In this document: positions 49,528 to 61,021 of the stretch, one piece after another | Numbering within the stretch: position 1 is the first letter of the stretch | Layout: each line of letters starts with the position of its first letter | Assembly (NCBI GenBank): GCA_018340805.1 | Contig: JACMZG010001913.1 | Span: 25,120,145 to 25,184,144, forward strand | DNA length: 64,000 nucleotides | Direction: 5' to 3' | DNA from: Microvelia longipes | Taxonomy: Eukaryota > Arthropoda > Insecta > Hemiptera > Veliidae | Made by a program: the position numbers and the translations under genes | Notes under the pieces: generated by a model | Told to the model about the DNA's origin: nothing | Seen by the model: only the letters and a program-made list of their open reading frames with translations | Database searches by the model: none

Positions 49528-50931
49528 TTGGATGTGACAAAGGAAGAAAAGGATTTCGGTTTAGGTAGATCGGTAAGTGACAAATTATTTATTCAGATAA
49601 TAAGTGATGGTTTAAAACAGTTAGATGGCCATTACCAAATGCCTTTACCATTAAAGACAAAGGATGTTGCTATGCCCTCAAATAAAATTTTAGCAATTCG
49701 GAGACTAAATTCGATTAAGAAAAAATTTCAGAATGAAAAGTATCGAAAGGATTACATAAAGTTTATGCAAGATCAATTAGAGAAGGGGTATGCGGAACCA
49801 GCCGATACTGCGGACATAGAACTGGAAGGCTGTGGTATCTTCCCCACCATGGGGTGTATCACCCACGAAAGCCAGAGAAGATAAGAGTTGTGTTTGACTG
49901 CTCTTCTGTGTACCAAGGTATATCTCTAAATAGTTTGTTATTGTCCAGCCCAGACTTAACAAATTCGGTCGTGGGAGTGTTGTTAAGGTTTCGGCAGGAT
50001 TACGTGGCGTTTGTTGGAGATTTGGAAGGAATGTTTCTCCAAGTAAAAGTGCCAGATAAAGACAGAAATCTCCTTCGTTTCTTGTGGTGGAGGATGGAGA
50101 CATTGAAAAAAACCAAGGGAGTATCGTATGACTGTTCATCTTTTTGGTGCTTCGTCTTCCCCAGGATGTGCCAACTTTGCCTTGAGGAAAACAGCTGAAG
50201 ATTATGGTAAGATGGTATCGGAGCGAGCAGCACGTTTCATACAAAGAAACTTTTACATGGATGATGGATGTGGGTCCGTCTCTACCGTAGAAGAAGCTAT
50301 TGCAATTATTGGAGAACTTCAAGAGTTATGCGGCAAAGGTGGATTCAGGTTTCACAAATTGCTATCTTCGAGCCCAGAAGTTATAGCAGCCATTCCAGCA
50401 GAAGAACGCGCCGCCGGATTAAAAGATTTTAATACACATGGTGGCTTACCTATAGAAAGAACATTAGGCGTGGCCTGGTCTGTTGAACTCGATTGTTTTC
50501 AGTTTAGAATAATCTTGGATGACAAGCCTTATACTCGTCGAGGACTTTTGTCGACGGTTTGCAGTGCCTATGATCCATTAGGTTTTTTGTCTCCATTTGT
50601 TGTCGTTGGAAAAATGATACTACAAGATTTGTGCCGAGAACATCAAGGTAAAGATGAAAGTTGGGATGAAGAAATATCGGAGGACATCAGAAAAAGATGG
50701 GACAAATGGTTATTGGACTTAAAATTGCTCTCCACAGGTATTATCAGCGTACCAAGGTGCTATAAACCAAAAGATGCAAAACTTATTGAACAAGTAGAAA
50801 TGCATCATTTTTGTGACGCTTCTACGACAGCATATGGACATGCAACCTACCTAAGATTTCTTTACGATGGAGGTAAAGTCCACTGTTCGTTTGTTTTTGG
50901 AAGGCTAGAGTCAAACCTCTTAAGGAGATAA
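49528..50931 (+). pseudogene. BEL/Pao reverse transcriptase, frameshifted
   Basis: Three pieces: 49528-49884, 49854-50198 and 50128-50931. [20 protein letters not shown] and [14 protein letters not shown] are early RT motifs; RNFYMDDGCGSV is the catalytic loop (YMDD). RNase H begins near the end. Confidence 0.92.
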
Positions 50932-51680
50932 CTATTCCTCGACTAGAACTTACTGCAGCAGTTTCCGTCTCCAAAACTAGTGAAGCTTTACAACGAGAAC
51001 TTGATTTCCCAGTTAAACGGGTCTTCTGGACAGATAGTAAAGTAGTCTTGGGCTATATCCTAAACGAATCCAGACGATTTCACGTTTATGTAGCAAATCG
51101 TATTCAACTATTCACGACTGTTCGGATCCTAAAAGTTGGCATTACATAGCTTCTAAGACTAATCCCGCAGATATAGCGTCTCGGGGTGCGAGTGCAGAAG
51201 AAATAAGAGACTCCTGTTGGTTAAAGGCACCAGCATTTTTATGGGAAAGGGAAATAGATACGCCCTTATCAACTCAAGACTTTAAGGTCTTACCGACTGA
51301 TCCAGAAGTGAAAGAAGTAGCCGTTAGAGAAGTAAGAACGTTGGAGGGAGGAAAGTTTTCGGACCGCTTTCAGCATTGGTCATCCTGGGACAGCCTGGTC
51401 CAGTCTATAATCCTTGCACGTAGATTTTTAAAAAATGTTAGGAACCCGCCACCAACAGTGTATCCTATAACAACAGAAGAATTTAAAGAAGCCGAAGAAA
51501 TTATTTGGAAGAAAACACAACAAGATTATCTAAAATCAGAATGGGAAAAGAATTGGAAACCACTACTTCCTTTTTTGGATCAGAATGGAATTATAAGAGT
51601 AGGCGGAAGGATAAAGCATTCCTTGCTGCCAGATGAGGAGAAACATCCAGTTATCCTACCTAAAGACTCATGTGACTAAC
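50915..51680 (+). pseudogene. BEL/Pao RNase H and linker
   Basis: ITIPRLELTAAVSVSKTSEA and VFWTDSKVVLGYI are RNase H motifs (the first spans a frame change). 51308-51679 covers the linker to integrase. Confidence 0.85.
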
Positions 51681-52820
51681 TTGTTGATCAAAGAGGCTCA
51701 TGAGAAAGTCCATCATCAAGGAAGAGGACTTACGTTAAATAGACTCAGAACGCAAGGGATTTGGATAGTTAGAGCGACCTCTGAAGTTTCAAATTTCATA
51801 AGAAACTGCGTAGTGTGTAGACAACTTAGAGGGAAGTTTGAAGAGCCTATTATGGCAGATCTTCCTGCTGAACGTATAACACCTTCTCCACCTTTTACTT
51901 ATAGCGCAGCCGATGTCTTTGGACCTTTTTACGTAAAAGTCCGTAGAAGTCAAGAGAAGCGTTGGGGAATAATTTTTACTTGTATGGCGAGCCGGGCGGT
52001 CCACATTGATGTACTGGATTCTATGGACACGAGCTCATTTATAAATGCTTTAAGAAGATTTTTGTGTTCGCGGGGTCCTATTCGATCGCTTAGAACAGAC
52101 TTAGGAACTAACTTTGTGGGAGCTAAAGAAGAGCTAAGGAAGTCATTAGAGGAGATTGATCGTAACGCAGTGCGAAATTCATTGCGTGATCACTATACTA
52201 ATTTAGAATTCCAGTTCTCAAATGCATATGCAAGCCACACAAATGGAGTGGTTGAAAGAATGATTGGATCAGTGCGAAAAATATTAGATTATCTCTTAAG
52301 GACCCATGAGGGAACTTTAAACGATGATTGCTTAAGAACATTATTAAAAGAATGCGAGGCAACAATTAATAGTAGACCTTTAATTCCTGAAAGCTTGACA
52401 GACCCTTCTGTAGTATCTCTTACACCATTCCATTTAATTGCATGTAAGTCTCCTACTCTTCCTCCTCCTGGGATATTCGATGAGAGTACTAACTACCCTA
52501 ATAGACGATGGCGTCAAGTGCAACATTTGACTCAAGAGTTTTGGACCCGTTGGCATAAAGAATACTTACAGACTCTTCAGAAGCGGGTAAAGTGGACCAA
52601 AAAACATCTTAATTTAGAGGTGGGCGACATAGTAATTGTTAAAGACGATAAAACCCCTCGGAATACATGGCCTTTTGCAAGGGTTGTTGAAGTTCATCCT
52701 TCAGAGGATGGAGTGGTACGTTCAGTAACAGTAAATAGAAATGGTTCGCTGGTGAAACGAGCGAGCCAAAATGTTATCGTTATTATAGAAGGGAGCGAAA
52801 AAGGGGAGAAAGACTCTTAG
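51633..52820 (+). CDS. BEL/Pao integrase with C-terminal domain
   Basis: 395-codon unbroken frame. Order: H2C2 zinc-binding domain (H-x3-H in EAHEKVHHQG, then NCVVCRQLRG); integrase core with AADVFGPFYVKV, RTDLGTNF and the later Glu of the D,D-35-E triad in GVVERMIGSVRK; C-terminal domain with WPFARVVEVHPSEDGVVRSV, usual in BEL/Pao. Ends at a stop at 52818-52820, just before a purine-rich tract (GCGGGGGA) and the 3' LTR. It is part of a polyprotein, not a free-standing gene. Confidence 0.92.
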   Translation: MRRNIQLSYLKTHVTNLLIKEAHEKVHHQGRGLTLNRLRTQGIWIVRATSEVSNFIRNCVVCRQLRGKFEEPIMADLPAERITPSPPFTYSAADVFGPFYVKVRRSQEKRWGIIFTCMASRAVHIDVLDSMDTSSFINALRRFLCSRGPIRSLRTDLGTNFVGAKEELRKSLEEIDRNAVRNSLRDHYTNLEFQFSNAYASHTNGVVERMIGSVRKILDYLLRTHEGTLNDDCLRTLLKECEATINSRPLIPESLTDPSVVSLTPFHLIACKSPTLPPPGIFDESTNYPNRRWRQVQHLTQEFWTRWHKEYLQTLQKRVKWTKKHLNLEVGDIVIVKDDKTPRNTWPFARVVEVHPSEDGVVRSVTVNRNGSLVKRASQNVIVIIEGSEKGEKDS

Positions 52821-52841
52821 CTTCTTGGTTTCGCGGGGGAA

Positions 52842-53177
52842 TGTCGCTGTAGCACAGCGATATCTTGTTTAAATTTTTGTTTCATACTTATTTTATTATA
52901 ATTTAGGGAATTTAGTTTTGTTTTGACTTTTGGTGACATAGGGTTTTTATGATTTTTCACAGAATTTAGGAGAACAATTTTTCTTTTACAGTTAAAGTTA
53001 AAGTTAAAGTTAGAGTTAGTTAATATGTTAATACTATGATGTTAAATGATGATAAGCAATATAGTTGTTTGAAATAATGAAAGGTGAGAAATTGTTTTAT
53101 TTATAATATATTGACTTAGAAACTAGTAATAGAAGTTCTCTGATTGAAAGAAGTCTCGCTGCAAGACTGCAGCGAAA
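52842..53177 (+). repeat. 3' LTR of the BEL/Pao element
   Basis: 336 bases, differing from the 5' LTR only by one extra A in GTTTGAAATAATG. Confidence 0.95.
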
Positions 53178-53299
53178 AGGTGAATAAAGTGACACTTATC
53201 GCGCCTTATTTCAAGATTTTTCAGGTTATGCTGTTTGTTTTTAGTATATTTTTAAGTACTAATTTGTCTGATGTGATAACAAATAGACAATACAAATAG

Positions 53300-54300
53300 A
53301 ATGAAATCAAGAAGTTCTATATTATCGGAAGAAAAGAAAACAAGTGTGGTTTGTTCGATTGTTCTGAAATAAATACGGTAGTCAAATATAACGTTTTTGT
53401 GTACATTTTGCACTTGTTTGTTTCTGGTGTTTTTGTACTATTTTTGACTTCTATTTTAGATAATATCTTCTATTATTTGTATTCAACGACAAAGGTAATT
53501 TGTTAATACTGAAAGAAGTATGTATATCAGCATTTGTGGTATGGAAAATTACAAGCTTTGTAGATAAGTTGCTCAAGTCACTTCTGTTCATTGATGCCGT
53601 GCATAATTTAAGTGAAATGTCAACATCTTCTATTCATTTTTATAATCTAGAAGACGTGCATGCTAGATTTTTGTTGACTGATAAAGGATGCGTGGAGACA
53701 TTGGCACAAGTTGAATGAACTTCATGGATAAATAATTACTGTTGTAAGATGTCAATGTCATTTACTCAATTTGTGTTAAAAACCAAATAATCTGTCAATA
53801 TATCACTGTGCGAGAGACACCTAGGAAATGTAACAAGCAAAATGCAATACTACAGCTGGGATTTTTTCCATCATTCGACATTTGTCTTCATTGAGGCACT
53901 ACATAATGCCATAAGAATACATAAGAGTGGTCCTCTCTTACCACCATCATGCTTGGCAAGCAAAACATGTATCATTTGATACTACCGAGTTTTGAAAAAC
54001 ATGAATACTCGCACAATATAACTGTGAGAGAGATACCTAGGAAATGTAACTAGCAAAATGCAATGCTACAAATTATCTGTGTTTGAAAGATGATATTCTA
54101 ATTTCATACTTCATGACTCATATCAAATGCGAAGGGATGCCCACCTCAAGAGAGTCAAGTTTCATTACAGTGAAGCCTTCAAGAGCGTCAGTAACAACTT
54201 TCATGCAACTGTAGTCAAAACATTTTATTCTTGAAAAGGATTTAAACTTGTATTAAACTTTTCTTTTATTCTAGTTTCTGTATGACCAACACCAATTTAG
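53300..54300 (+). repeat. Long repeat L, copy A
   Basis: Matches 61015-61416 plus 62636-63330 (copy B). Includes a 72-codon frame (53500-53718) that is also open in copy B, but the differences between copies are mostly replacements, which argues against a maintained protein. Confidence 0.8.
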
Positions 54301-54339
54301 GTGGTTCGTCATGCAGGCGCCAGGATTACCCTATCGACC

Positions 54340-54710
54340 TGATTGAAGTAGACTTCAGTTGATTCATATAGGCTTAAGTCTGATTCAAATAAACTCTAGT
54401 ATGCTTTAATATATAATGTATATTCCCGTAGGAACGAGACGAATTAAGTTAATTTGAATAAATATTAGTTGGCCCAAGTTAATCATTTGACTACTATAGC
54501 TCTGCTTTAAAATGACTTATGTCAGCTTGTACTAACTCATGTTAAATTAAATTTACTTAAGTCGGCTTGAATCAACCCAAGTCAGCTTTTATTGATTAGA
54601 GTCAAATCAAATTGAATTCAATCAACTCGATTTCAATCAGATCAAGTGATTTGAATCAACTATTGACTCAAGTTGATTATCTGTTGAGTCGACTCATATA
54701 AAATCAATTT
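54340..54710. repeat. Degenerate short-period repeat (AAGTTGATTCAA-like)
   Basis: Variants of GACTCAAGTTGATT/AATCAACTCGATT recur on both strands for about 370 bases. No protein or RNA recognised. Confidence 0.6.
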
Positions 54711-55129
54711 AAAAAGTGTGGCACATCACTATTTTATTTCTCATTGAAAGGTCTGTTTATCTACAATTTAAACCCCCACACTCCAGCTTTGCCTAGTGGG
54801 TTCTTTGTATACTTTTGTGTTAGCTTGTTTTGTATTCTTTTTGCATGTATACTTGTAAATAAAGGAATTGATAAAAAACAGACTCATGATTACCAAATTT
54901 TTTTCTACTATTTAAACAGCATCATGATTGACGTCTGTCCTATTTTTCGTTTATCATGTATACAAAACAATTGGAGGAATCGTCTCAATTTTCTTCTGAG
55001 ACTTTTTTTATGTTCAGGTAAGTATAATTATTATAGTATTGCACATGTCTAACATTGTAAAATTATCAAATTGAATTTTAGATGCTATTAGAATTCACAA
55101 TGTTTTACCACAAAACATTTAGACTGGAA

Positions 55130-55984
55130 AAAGGATCAGTCATACCTACTGTAATCAAATGCAGATGGCTTCTGTGGATACAGTAATTGTCATTTTGCAG
55201 TTTGTGATATTATAATCCTGTCAATAATTGAAGAGTCTTTATAAATAAAACCTGGCGATGAGGATGCTGCCATGAACTAAAAATTTGAATTACATTAGTA
55301 GTCATATCTCAATTTTCATTAAATATACTATACCTGCAAAAAGAAACACGGTATTCATTCATCCTGAGAACTCTGGGAACCACAGATGTGATACCTCTCT
55401 CAATTCAAAAAATGAGAAACACTATTAATGAAAACAAATATTTATCACAAATGTGTCTGTTGTCGGCCTTGACACTAATGGACAGCTCAGTCAGGTATGT
55501 GTCTGACTACACAAAGCTCAAGCTAAGGTAAATCAGGTCTTATAGATTAAGGGTCGCTCAGGCACCTGTATGACAAACCCCTCCTAAACTGGTGTTGGTC
55601 ATACAGAAAGTAGAATAAAAGAAAAGAATCAATTTTACTAAATTTTATTGTAATATAAAATTTTAACAATAAAAGAAAAGTTTAAATCCTATTTAAGAAT
55701 AAAATATTTTGACTACAGTGGCATGAAGGTTGCGACTAACGCTCTTGAAGGCTTCACTGTAATGAAACTTGACTTTCTTGAGGTGGGCATCGCTTCGCAG
55801 TTGTGAAGTTGATATGAGTCATAAAGTATGAAATTAAAATATCATCTTCATAATAACAATAAAAGAAAAGTTTAATACAAGTTTAAATCCTTTTCAAGAA
55901 TAAAATGTTTTGACTAAAGTTGCATGAAGGTTGTGACTGACGCTCTTGAAGGCTTCACTGTAATGAAACTTGACTCTCTTGAGT
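55130..55984 (-). repeat. Long repeat L, copy C (inverted), cut by an assembly gap
   Basis: Reverse complement of 63140-64000 (ATGACAATTACTGTATCCAC, TGTCAAGGCAGACAGC, CAAGTTTCATTACGGTGAAG and others). A piece of about 180 bases (AAGGCTTCACTGTAATGAAA region) occurs twice in tandem at 55672-55785 and 55858-55984. Confidence 0.8.
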
Positions 55985-56768
55985 NNNNNNNNNNNNNNNN
56001 NNNNNNNNNNNNNNNNNNNNNNNNNNNNNNNNNNNNNNNNNNNNNNNNNNNNNNNNNNNNNNNNNNNNNNNNNNNNNNNNNNNNNNNNNNNNNNNNNNNN
56101 NNNNNNNNNNNNNNNNNNNNNNNNNNNNNNNNNNNNNNNNNNNNNNNNNNNNNNNNNNNNNNNNNNNNNNNNNNNNNNNNNNNNNNNNNNNNNNNNNNNN
56201 NNNNNNNNNNNNNNNNNNNNNNNNNNNNNNNNNNNNNNNNNNNNNNNNNNNNNNNNNNNNNNNNNNNNNNNNNNNNNNNNNNNNNNNNNNNNNNNNNNNN
56301 NNNNNNNNNNNNNNNNNNNNNNNNNNNNNNNNNNNNNNNNNNNNNNNNNNNNNNNNNNNNNNNNNNNNNNNNNNNNNNNNNNNNNNNNNNNNNNNNNNNN
56401 NNNNNNNNNNNNNNNNNNNNNNNNNNNNNNNNNNNNNNNNNNNNNNNNNNNNNNNNNNNNNNNNNNNNNNNNNNNNNNNNNNNNNNNNNNNNNNNNNNNN
56501 NNNNNNNNNNNNNNNNNNNNNNNNNNNNNNNNNNNNNNNNNNNNNNNNNNNNNNNNNNNNNNNNNNNNNNNNNNNNNNNNNNNNNNNNNNNNNNNNNNNN
56601 NNNNNNNNNNNNNNNNNNNNNNNNNNNNNNNNNNNNNNNNNNNNNNNNNNNNNNNNNNNNNNNNNNNNNNNNNNNNNNNNNNNNNNNNNNNNNNNNNNNN
56701 NNNNNNNNNNNNNNNNNNNNNNNNNNNNNNNNNNNNNNNNNNNNNNNNNNNNNNNNNNNNNNNNNNNN
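55985..56768. other. Assembly gap (784 N)
   Basis: Unknown bases. It begins inside copy C of repeat L, so the gap was probably caused by that repeat. Open frames called across it are meaningless. Confidence 0.99.
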
Positions 56769-57044
56769 TGTTATTAATTATGTTAAGCCTTGAAAAAGAT
56801 AAAATTATAACGGCAAAATTAGTTTTTTTATTATTTTGGACCTATTCCTTCTCAAAAGCTTTAATAATTTAAAATAGAGGTCCCTATAAAGTTTTTTTGT
56901 CTTACACTAACTTACTCTAATTAATATTGTTTTGAACAAGCTATTCTAATGTTAATAGAAATAGAAAATGTAAATGTTACAATGTTAATAGTACAATAGA
57001 ATACACACACACTATAGCAATACTATTATACAGATAGTTATAAT

Positions 57045-57173
57045 CAGTTGACAGTATAAGAAAATAATGCGGGGATTTAATGTGGTTTGTCCTTGATGTT
57101 AAACCACGTCCAAAATTTCATATCTGATCAACCTCATTGGTTCCTCAAGACTATTTCCCCACACTGTCAGCTG
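57045..57173. mobile_element. MITE M, copy 3
   Basis: Ends ATCAGTTGACAGTATAAG and CCACACTGTCAGCTGATT; the internal TCATATCTGATCAACCTCAT matches copy 1. Confidence 0.7.
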
Positions 57174-57513
57174 ATTTATGTAATATCAGGATATTTATAT
57201 AATATCAGGATGGCTTCAGTCCATTGGTTAAACAGTATGCGATACCAGGATGGCTTCAGTCCAGTGTTTTACAGAAACATCCAATTTTACTCACGATAGC
57301 ATCAAGAACAGCCTGAAAGAAAATAAGGAACGGATTAAGATTGTTGCATTTTTTTTTTATTTTAATGTATTAAAATTTTTGTTATTTATAATATTTTTAT
57401 TGTAATTGTTTATATAAAAAATAAAGGGTATTTTTCTTTCTTTTTTTCTTTGTTGAAAGGTACTACCCAAGCAAAATTTTAAAAGCCTTTTTTACTCTTG
57501 TATTCAGTAACCC

Positions 57514-58009
57514 CAGAGGCCGACTGAGCCCAAAAAGCCTGATGAGGGTTTGGGCCAGTCTTCTGTATGGGGCCCTTAAAAGTCCAAATAAATAAATAGG
57601 CACCTTATAGACCTTAGATTCAGGCAAGAATATTTATTTATTTATTTACAATTAACGGCTTACAAGCCTTTAAAGTAAACAATTTTAACATGAATCATTT
57701 GGTAATAAAGAGTAAACATATGGTTTAGAGTTATAATAAACTAACTTGTTTAAGTAAACAATAAAAAAAAAGAATGTTTTTAAGTACTTTAAATTATTTG
57801 TCTCTAGAAGTTCTTTATCTATATTAGAAGCTCTACAGTCTAGTATTAGGCCCCTTTGACTCCGGTGTTAAAACTTTATTTTATTTGCTTATTAGGTTTA
57901 TTTAAATAAAATAATTTCATTCGACTAAATTTTAATGAATTAAAAATTAAAAAGCAATATAGGACCCCCCCCCCACAAACTCAACTTATTTTGACTCAGT
58001 CCGCCTCTG
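57514..58009. mobile_element. Possible hAT-like non-autonomous element
   Basis: Starts CAGAGGCCGACTGAG and ends CTCAGTCCGCCTCTG, inverted repeats with one mismatch and of the hAT style. The flanking 8 bases do not match, so the target duplication is lost or the limits are off. Contains an (ATTT)n-led fragment at about 57630. Confidence 0.5.
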
Positions 58010-58880
58010 ATTGCATTTGCTATTAAACATTGTATACTGGACTAGATTACCTCACAGAGGGTAATGAGAGAGCCAGTATGTACAGGGCTTATAGTTTGAA
58101 TTTTTTTGATTTATTAATTTGTCAAATAATTTTTGCCTCATTCACTTTAGAGATACAAGTGAATTTTAAGCTACATTTCTGAGTATTTAAACGTAGTATT
58201 ATTAAATACAATGAAATCTTTAATTAAGAAAATAAGTCTCCGTGTTCATTATTCAAATAACAGCATCTGGTGACTGCAAAAATTGGTTTTGGTAAAACAT
58301 TGAGCCTGAATAAAAGAGTTGGCTTAACTCCACTCTTATATAAGTATTTTGGGAAAAAAATTTACAGAGTGCAATAACTACAGACAAATCCTGTTGAGAA
58401 TATGAGACTCAACTCTTCTCTTATACTTGTAAGTATAGTATTTTTAAAGTAAAGTTTTAGTACATGGGAATAGTCATTGTTAGATTATTCACCTGAAAAT
58501 AAGTTCCTAAAATGGTTTTTTACTCTTATAATCTTGATTAAATATGTAATCAAATAACTCAAGTCTAAATAAATAAGCATGTGATGGTGGCCAATACATT
58601 TATGAAACAATAGGTTTTTTTATTATGAGCTATGTTCAGAGCAGTATCAAGTAATTTAAAAAGGGCTGTATTAACTTATTAGTGTATACTGAGACATTAA
58701 TAGCAAAATTCAGCAAAAATATCCTTACTTTGATGTACATAATCATTCTTATTTAGAAATCAACTAATAGATTTGTTACAAAAAATACATCATTTTCACA
58801 CATCATCTACTTTTCTACTACTAGTGATATTAATTATACATGTCGTAGTACCAAACTCTTTAATACAATTTGTGCTACAA

Positions 58881-59020
58881 CTTGAGGTGGGGGAGGAACC
58901 TTCAGTAGAGTACGAAGAAGCGGCGAGCACAATGCAGGTGATTTAAATTTAAACATAAGAGGGGACAGCTCGCCGCTTCTTCGTACTCTACTGAAGGTTC
59001 CTCCCCCACCTCAAGTTAGT
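58881..59020. repeat. Foldback with 48-50-bp arms
   Basis: CTTGAGGTGGGGGAGGAACC onward (58881-58930) is repeated perfectly inverted at 58967-59017 around a loop of about 37 bases. It lies upstream of a hammerhead-bearing element end. Confidence 0.85.
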
Positions 59021-59400
59021 CTTACACGGCTCACCAAGCTTTTACCATCTAAGAAGAAGAAGTAGTTATTTGTAGTTTTTTAATGTTATTTGTGTCATGG
59101 TTTGTTAATTTCATCTTTACTATAAGGTAATTTTTTATTGTTTATTTAATTATTTATTTAATTATCTGTTTATTCTTTATTTGTATTATTTCCCTATATT
59201 TTTTGTTCTGTTCTTATTTATTTATTTGCTTTGTTGATATCTTTTATATTTAGTTTTGTATTTATGTTACTTTTTTGTTTTATTTTATTGATTAGTTTTA
59301 GTATTTTGACTTGTTTGTACAGGCACTGATGATGGCCTCATGCTAGGTTGAAAGCGCTTTGCCAATAAAATATTTTTGTGGAGAGACTCTTTTCCTTCAC
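59020..59400 (+). mobile_element. Penelope-type 3' end (non-coding) with hammerhead motif
   Basis: Non-coding T-rich stretch, then the hammerhead-like motif (59322-59363), AATAAAATATTTTTGTGGAG and AGACTCTTTTCCTTCAC. No coding part of the element is present. Confidence 0.55.
59322..59363 (+). ncRNA. Hammerhead ribozyme-like motif (type I, minimal)
   Basis: GGCA, CUGAUGA, extra U, stem II GGCCU-CAUGCU-AGGUU, GAA, stem III AG-CG-CU, cleavage-site U, and UGCC pairing GGCA. All core bases intact. Confidence 0.6.
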
Positions 59401-59401
59401 C

Positions 59402-59863
59402 CAGAATAAAAAATGGGCTAATTTTCTGGGGTAACTCTGATAAACTGTTTACCAACCCAATATATATAATTCAAAAGAAATGTTTAAAAATTATTTTAAG
59501 AAAATCTGTTAGATTTAGTTAAAAAGAATCTGTTAGATCTGTTTAAAGAATCTAAAATACTTTCATTAGACCATCTTTTTATCAAAGAAACTGTTAAATT
59601 TATTAAAAATAATATTTTACAATTCTCTCAATTTAAACATTGCTATTATACAAGAAGTAATAATAAACAGAAACTAAATAAAAAAGTATCTAATAAAAAT
59701 GTTAGACTTAAATCTATTTTACATTATGGTGTCAATATTTATAACGAAGTCACCCCTAGTATACTAAAAATAGACTCTCATAATAGGTTCAAGAAAAAGT
59801 TACATGATTCGGTACTCTCTTTAAATCTTGAAACTGTTCAAAAATTTAAAAAAGTTAATCTCT
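59402..59863 (+). pseudogene. Non-LTR reverse transcriptase C-terminal remnant
   Basis: Translates as NGLIFWGNSDKLFTNPIYII, then QKKCLKIILRKS, then with a small break LSLDHLFIKETVKFIKNNIL, ending KFKKVNL and stop. This is the region after the RT domain typical of Jockey/CR1-type elements (FWG...QKK..R...R). No catalytic motifs remain. Confidence 0.7.
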
Positions 59864-60805
59864 GATATTGTCAAATATTATGTGTATTTTCACAAATTGT
59901 TTTATGAGAATAAACTAATATTATTCATGTCATCTTTATCACTGTCTTCTTTATTTTATTATTTTGAATTATAATTATCTTAATAACAATTTGTTGACAT
60001 AACTCTTGTCCAATATTAAAGCCTTTTAAACCCCTAAATCATAATATTATATTTTAATAATGTGCACATACTCATCCAAAGTGGAAAATTGTTTCTAAAT
60101 GGAGTCAATATGAAAAATACCCATAAGATGAAATCAAAAAATTCTTCACACTGAAAAATAATTCTCTTTACCAGGCTTTTAAGTTTTTCCTGAATTACCA
60201 ATTAGCAGTAAAAACTTAACTGCTAATTAAAAAAGTACAAGTGGCACTAGAGTTTAAAACTTAATACATATAAACAGCAATGCCACATAATGAAATATAA
60301 GTTTTTGTCTAGAGAGAACTTAAATAATTTTTTTATTTTCCATTCTAAATCTTGATCACGTGGTTAGTCAAAAATTAAAAGTAGATGACTGTTTTCAATG
60401 TTCCCTTTATATACTCTTTACTCACAGCTAATTAACTATGTCGTTGAAATAATGCTTTGGTAGGTGCATTGATCAGATTGGCCTGGATTTGGGGATTTCC
60501 TTGCCTCCAGGGCATGTAGCATCCCAGAGACAGCTAGTTGAAAATATAACAGTATCTTAAATAATAAAGGTAGAGTGAATTTTTTAAATTGTTTAACCTT
60601 AAACAATCATTATAAGAATAATAAAAAGCAGCTGCACGCAGACTAGTTCCTAAGGGATGGACAGCTGGACAAGGGTAACCTAGAGATAACCACAGTACGT
60701 TTTGGTGTAACCTACTGATAAGAACCATTTTCTAAACAAAAGATTTTCCCCATGTATTAGCATAGGACAAAATTTTTAGGAGGTGTTGTGAATTTATTGT
60801 ATTTA

Positions 60806-61021
60806 ACTCTTGAAATGTTATGAAATCGAAAGTTGGACATCTATATTTACGTTAGGAAAGAAAACAAGTGTGGTTTGTTCGATTTTTCCGAATAAAATAC
60901 GGTAGTGAAATGTGACCTTTTTTTGTGCATTTTGGACCCTTCGTTTTTTTATTTTTATTAATATAATTCATATTATTTAACTCTTGAAATGTTATGAAAT
61001 CGAAAGTTGGACATCTATATT
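60806..61021 (+). repeat. Tandem duplication at the start of repeat L copy B
   Basis: ACTCTTGAAATGTTATGAAA and TCGAAAGTTGGACATCTATA occur at about 60808 and 60981, a period of about 173 bases. Confidence 0.75.

Larger units (their letters stand above)
43639..53182 (+). mobile_element. BEL/Pao LTR retrotransposon, full length, with nested non-LTR element
   Basis: LTRs at 43644-43978 and 52842-53177 are identical apart from one extra A in the 3' copy. The insertion is flanked by the 5-bp duplication AGGTG (43639-43643 and 53178-53182). The internal region encodes, in order, gag, CCHC-type zinc knuckle, aspartic protease, reverse transcriptase, RNase H, integrase and a C-terminal domain, the BEL/Pao order. 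It is broken by several frameshifts and by a non-LTR insertion at about 44.6-47.27 kb, so this copy cannot make its polyprotein as read. Confidence 0.95.

Noticed and set aside
55924..56872. Frames of 289 and 300 codons
   Set aside because: Almost entirely run through N bases.
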